A stretch of DNA of 7,722 bases, taken from positions 1 to 7,722 of the forward strand of contig CAKOLP010000037.1 in the NCBI GenBank assembly GCA_934096025.1, written 5' to 3'. The translations under genes were made by a program, and so were the position numbers. The notes beneath the pieces are model-generated. The model was not told where the DNA came from and did not search any database. It worked only from the letters and a program-made list of their open reading frames with translations. This document shows, in pieces, positions 6,966 through 7,722 of this stretch; position 1 is the first letter of the stretch, and each line of letters begins with the position of its first letter. This DNA is from an uncultured Bacilli bacterium (GTDB taxonomy: Bacteria; Bacillota_I; Bacilli_A; RF39; UBA660).

Positions 6966-6974
6966 ATGATAGCA
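6966..6974 (-). promoter_or_regulatory. Possible extended -10 promoter of the sortase gene
   Basis: Read on the - strand, this is TGCTATCAT: an extended -10 (TG-n) with a box matching TATAAT at five of six bases, about 26 bases before the ATG at 6940. No good -35 box lies 16-18 bases upstream, where the sequence is only A/T. It sits in the 129-base divergent intergenic region. Confidence 0.4.
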
Positions 6975-7010
6975 CAAATTTACATATTTTAATATATTTT
7001 TATAAAAATA

Positions 7011-7040
7011 TTGTAGTTTTTTGTATTTTTATGATATAAT
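7011..7040 (+). promoter_or_regulatory. Predicted extended -10 promoter of the sorting-signal protein gene
   Basis: A perfect TATAAT (7035-7040) is preceded by TGA (7032-7034), giving an extended -10 element. A weak -35 (TTGTAG, 7011-7016) lies 18 bases upstream. The start codon is 30 bases downstream, with AGGAGA (7058-7063) six bases before the ATG. Confidence 0.72.
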
Positions 7041-7069
7041 CAATACATACTAATGATAGGAGAGATGTT

Positions 7070-7624
7070 ATGAAAAAATATTTGAGTTTTATTGTTGCAG
7101 GAGTTGTAGCTTGTATATTACCAATGAGTGTTAGTGCAGGAAAAGTAGGTGTTTCTTGTAATAAAAGTGGTAGATGTGCAGAAACTGGTAAATGTACATC
7201 AACTTGTGAAGTAAAAGTAACGGAAAATACCCAATCATTATCATCTTTTAATGGAACATTTACTGTTAAAGGCGAAGGGGCTAAAGTAACTAGTGTAAGT
7301 CCTGGAGATGGTTGGCAATTAATTTCCCCAAGTAGTAGTGAACTAAGTGGGTCAAATATTCCAATAAGCTTTATATCTGAGTCAGGTGTTACAGCAAGTA
7401 ATTTTGTATTAATGACAGTTAACTTAGAACTTGAAAATTCTGCTACAGATTGTAGTGTTGTACTAAACACAGGTGAATGGGGAGAAGTAGAAGTTAAAAT
7501 AGAACAAACTGTTCAAACAAAAACCGGTGCTTCATTACCTATAGCCCTAGTTGGTGTAGGTGCAGTTGGAGCTGTTGTAATATATGTGACAACTAAAAAA
7601 TCAAAGAAAATGTACAAAATATAA
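7070..7624 (+). CDS. Secreted, sortase-anchored surface protein (putative)
   Basis: The 184-residue protein has a clear Sec signal peptide: M-K-K, a hydrophobic core, and likely cleavage after V-S-A (residue 23). The mature part opens with four closely spaced cysteines (30, 36, 42, 46), followed by a Ser/Val/Thr-rich, probably beta-sandwich region (about 48-146) with a fifth cysteine at 128. The pattern V-x-S-F-N-G-T-F-T-V-K-G... is reminiscent of cohesin-like folds, which I hold loosely. The C terminus has all three parts of a cell-wall sorting signal: Q-T-K-T-G-A-S-L-P (149-157), a hydrophobic segment (about 156-173) and a basic tail K-K-S-K-K. The motif resembles the NP[KQ]TG forms but lacks the Asn-Pro. 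The ATG at 7070 is supported by the ribosome binding site and the signal peptide. The gene lies head-to-head with a class B sortase, so it is probably that enzyme's substrate (inference). Confidence 0.88.
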   Translation: MKKYLSFIVAGVVACILPMSVSAGKVGVSCNKSGRCAETGKCTSTCEVKVTENTQSLSSFNGTFTVKGEGAKVTSVSPGDGWQLISPSSSELSGSNIPISFISESGVTASNFVLMTVNLELENSATDCSVVLNTGEWGEVEVKIEQTVQTKTGASLPIALVGVGAVGAVVIYVTTKKSKKMYKI

Positions 7625-7627
7625 AAT

Positions 7628-7647
7628 GATCTTATTCAAGATCTTTT
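7628..7647 (+). terminator. Short hairpin just after the surface protein gene (weak terminator candidate)
   Basis: GATCTT (7628-7633) pairs perfectly with AAGATC (7638-7643) around a 4-base loop, followed by TTTT. The stem is only 6 bp and the T-run is short, so it may be a partial terminator or a 3'-end stabiliser ahead of the stronger hairpin downstream. Confidence 0.45.
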
Positions 7648-7656
7648 CAGACTGTT

Positions 7657-7697
7657 GACAAATAGGTAGAAATTTTACTTATTTGTCTTTTATTTTG
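7657..7697 (+). terminator. Strong rho-independent terminator downstream of the surface protein gene
   Basis: A 12-bp stem pairs 7657-7668 (GACAAATAGGTA) with 7676-7687 (TACTTATTTGTC). It includes one G-T wobble and has a 7-base loop. It is followed by TTTTATTTTG. There is no T-run on the opposite side, so it acts on + strand transcripts. Nothing recognisable follows up to the window end. Confidence 0.75.
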
Positions 7698-7722
7698 TAA
7701 AAACAATTAAAAATTCCAATAT

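Noticed and set aside
7000..7470. Minus-strand reading frame of 156 codons
   Set aside because: It is antisense to a convincing secreted protein with signal peptide and sorting signal, and would run over the extended -10 promoter of that gene.
7655..7684. Perfect TTGACA (7655-7660) as the -35 box of a new promoter
   Set aside because: There is no acceptable -10 box at the right distance (only TTATTT), and the sequence forms the arm of a 12-bp terminator stem.

Overview
The window is low-GC DNA (roughly 30% G+C by eye) using the standard code: every stop used is TAA and tryptophan is TGG. Sigma-A-like promoters, AGGAG-type ribosome binding sites, a MurD ligase, a class B sortase and a Gram-positive cell-wall sorting signal point to a walled, AT-rich Firmicutes/Bacilli-type bacterium. 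An uncultured gut lineage near Erysipelotrichales/RF39 is my guess from protein style (Asn-rich, FN3 and 'VRPVL' surface proteins); no marker gene fixes the taxonomy.

Layout: (1) 1-1583, + strand: 3' part of a large secreted protein with tandem fibronectin type III (FN3) repeats and a C-terminal globular domain ending in a WTI-P...VRPVL module. A terminator follows. (2) 1723-3042, +: murD alone, with its own promoter and terminator. (3) 3144-5352, +: a two-gene operon behind a near-consensus promoter. The first gene encodes a single-pass membrane protein with an Asn/Gln-rich cytoplasmic half and Ig-like external domains; the second a small membrane-anchored extracellular protein of unknown function. 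(4) 5375-6940, -: a class B sortase carrying an unusual N-terminal cytoplasmic extension of about 270 residues. It converges on the operon at a shared bidirectional terminator. (5) 7070-7624, +: a small secreted protein with a sorting signal (TKTG, hydrophobic segment, basic tail), divergent from the sortase and so a plausible substrate. Two hairpins follow it.

All six genes concern the cell envelope or surface: wall precursor synthesis, anchoring machinery, a likely anchored substrate and surface-exposed proteins.

The most striking signal is inside the first gene. Its last ~175 coding bases switch abruptly to high GC and low adenine (67 G/C and 21 A in the 120 bases 1411-1530), exactly in the ligand-type C-terminal module. 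This is what a diversity-generating retroelement (DGR) variable repeat would look like. Neither a template repeat nor a reverse transcriptase is present in the window, so this is a hypothesis to test.
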